Source: Obelidium mucronatum (Eukaryota > Chytridiomycota > Chytridiomycetes > Chytridiales > Chytriomycetaceae). Taken from it: a stretch of DNA of 41,141 bases. Shown here piece after piece: positions 40,341 through 41,141 of the stretch. The notes beneath the pieces were generated by a model. The model was not told the DNA's origin. It worked only from the letters and a program-made list of their open reading frames with translations, and searched no databases. Numbering within the stretch: position 1 is the stretch's first letter; each line of letters starts with the position of its first letter. The DNA is taken from NCBI GenBank assembly GCA_025765595.1, contig JAIVFH010000241.1, positions 1-41,141 on the forward strand. Direction: 5' to 3'. A program made the translations under genes and the position numbers.

Positions 40341-40959
40341 ATGAAAAGAGTTGTTTCATTTTTTGGAAGAAGTTTTTTGATAAGTGATTGCTCAGCATTT
40401 GTTAAGTCTGTAAATGAGTTAGGTCTGTAAATGAGTTTTCAGAGGCTTTCAGTGTCACGTGCCTGTCGGCATGACTTACAAGGCATCGGGTGCTTCACGG
40501 CAAATTTACAAGACAATTTGGAGACACTGAAACACAATTTTGAGACACCGAAACACGATTCTGAGCCACCGAAAGTCAAATCTTAATGCCACCCAAGTTT
40601 CCAAATATATGCAAAACATGCGATTCCATTCAATTCAAGCCAGCAAATCACCCAATACTCATCAAAATACTGAAGGTGCCGCTATTCAGCCCAATGTTTT
40701 TGTCGCAACTGACTAATTATATTTTTCTTATTTTTCTGTTTCTCACTCGATTCTGAGAAAAAAACCACACAGCTTGTGAACATCAGAATGGTGGAGGGGA
40801 TTCTTTTCAGCTACAACAAATGGGTAAGGAATTGCACTTTCATTTTAATGGAAGACACTCATTGAAGATTCATTTGAATGCCATGCAAATTTTCATGGGC
40901 TTGTTGAAACAAGGGTATAAAACTTGAAAAAAAAAAAACGAACATCCTCAAGTTCAGAA

Positions 40960-41141
40960 ATGGCTGGCCAGAATCTTGGTGCTACCCACTGGACTGTCGA
41001 CGACTCCAAGCGCTTGCTACCAATTGTCAAGAAGAACCTGGCATGAAAGGAGCAGGAGTTAAAGCCATGGACGGCTGGTTTGGAAGTTCAGTGCTTCTTG
41101 CTTGAACTCCAAGTTGAAAGTCGTGTCAAACTGCTCTTCAA
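40960..41141 (+). pseudogene. Copy 2 of the DDE-element partner gene, first exon, frameshifted and cut by window end
   Basis: Identical to the start of 17525 (MAGQNLGATHWTVDDSKRLL) until a missing C in AAGAACCTGG gives an early TGA at about 41044. Two further single-base indels follow (GGG to GG; an inserted G in GTCGTGTC). The homopolymer type of these changes suggests sequencing error, so the gene may be intact in reality. Confidence 0.6.

Larger units (their letters stand above)
34876..41141 (+). repeat. Second, incomplete copy of the 23.43-kb tandem duplication
   Basis: Collinear with 11446-17706. Differences: 13 substitutions in the receptor part (34876-35534), then only a handful of substitutions plus a 9-bp insertion (~35931) and a 16-bp deletion between TCAC repeats (~39224) up to ~40480, then many 1-3 base indels to the window end. 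The copy presumably continues beyond the window. Confidence 0.9.

Overview
The window looks like a piece of a chytrid-type (early-diverging) fungal genome. The evidence is genes split by short GT-AG introns (about 49-90 bp, often with a CTAAC-like branch site), a class C (GABA-B-like) G-protein-coupled receptor, an HGSNAT-like lysosomal-type acetyltransferase, a protein with a vinculin/alpha-catenin-tail-like region, and a load of eukaryotic transposons. No bacterial-type operon, tRNA, rRNA or CRISPR was seen. The assignment to chytrids is inference; 'eukaryote with compact introns' is secure. No searches were run; family calls are by eye.

Layout. (1) 1-12263 is the host gene block. 1-3774 is a gene built from tandem Sel1/2OG-Fe(II)-oxygenase modules separated by phase-1 introns, with its 5' end outside the window. 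3959-5038 encodes a four-helix membrane protein. 7251-5187 (minus) encodes a 665-residue protein with a short zinc-ligand-like N-terminus and a vinculin-tail-like C-terminal region. 7323-9124 encodes an HGSNAT-like membrane acetyltransferase that shares a 71-bp divergent promoter with the previous gene. 9206-12263 encodes a nine-exon GABA-B-like receptor. (2) 12264-34875 is almost entirely mobile or repeat DNA: an AATTGG-rich repeat family, a decayed Ty1/copia integrase, a DDE (Harbinger/Tnp4-like) transposase with a divergently transcribed partner gene, and a non-LTR retrotransposon. Inside the retrotransposon lies a 6.44-kb DNA transposon of KDZ (Kyakuja-Dileera-Zisupton) type with an 8-bp target duplication. 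(3) From 34876 to the end the sequence restarts at position 11446, so 11446-34875 appears to be a 23.43-kb unit in direct tandem duplication. The second copy is cut by the window edge, and its receptor copy is 5'-truncated in TM4.

Most interesting content. The KDZ element (23159-29598) carries, next to a decayed KDZ/CxC protein, an intact two-exon ORF (28506-29267). This ORF shows an HxD...H...R arrangement that resembles TET/JBP-type 2-oxoglutarate dioxygenases, the enzymes known to oxidise modified DNA bases and reported to travel with KDZ transposons in mushrooms. A second copy at 19160-18677 has lost the segment holding the distal iron-binding His. The element also carries a large multi-exon protein that I could not assign.

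Caveats. The last ~650 bases show a burst of small indels relative to the first copy, which suggests low-quality sequence at a contig end. The two tandem copies could also be allelic haplotypes joined in assembly.
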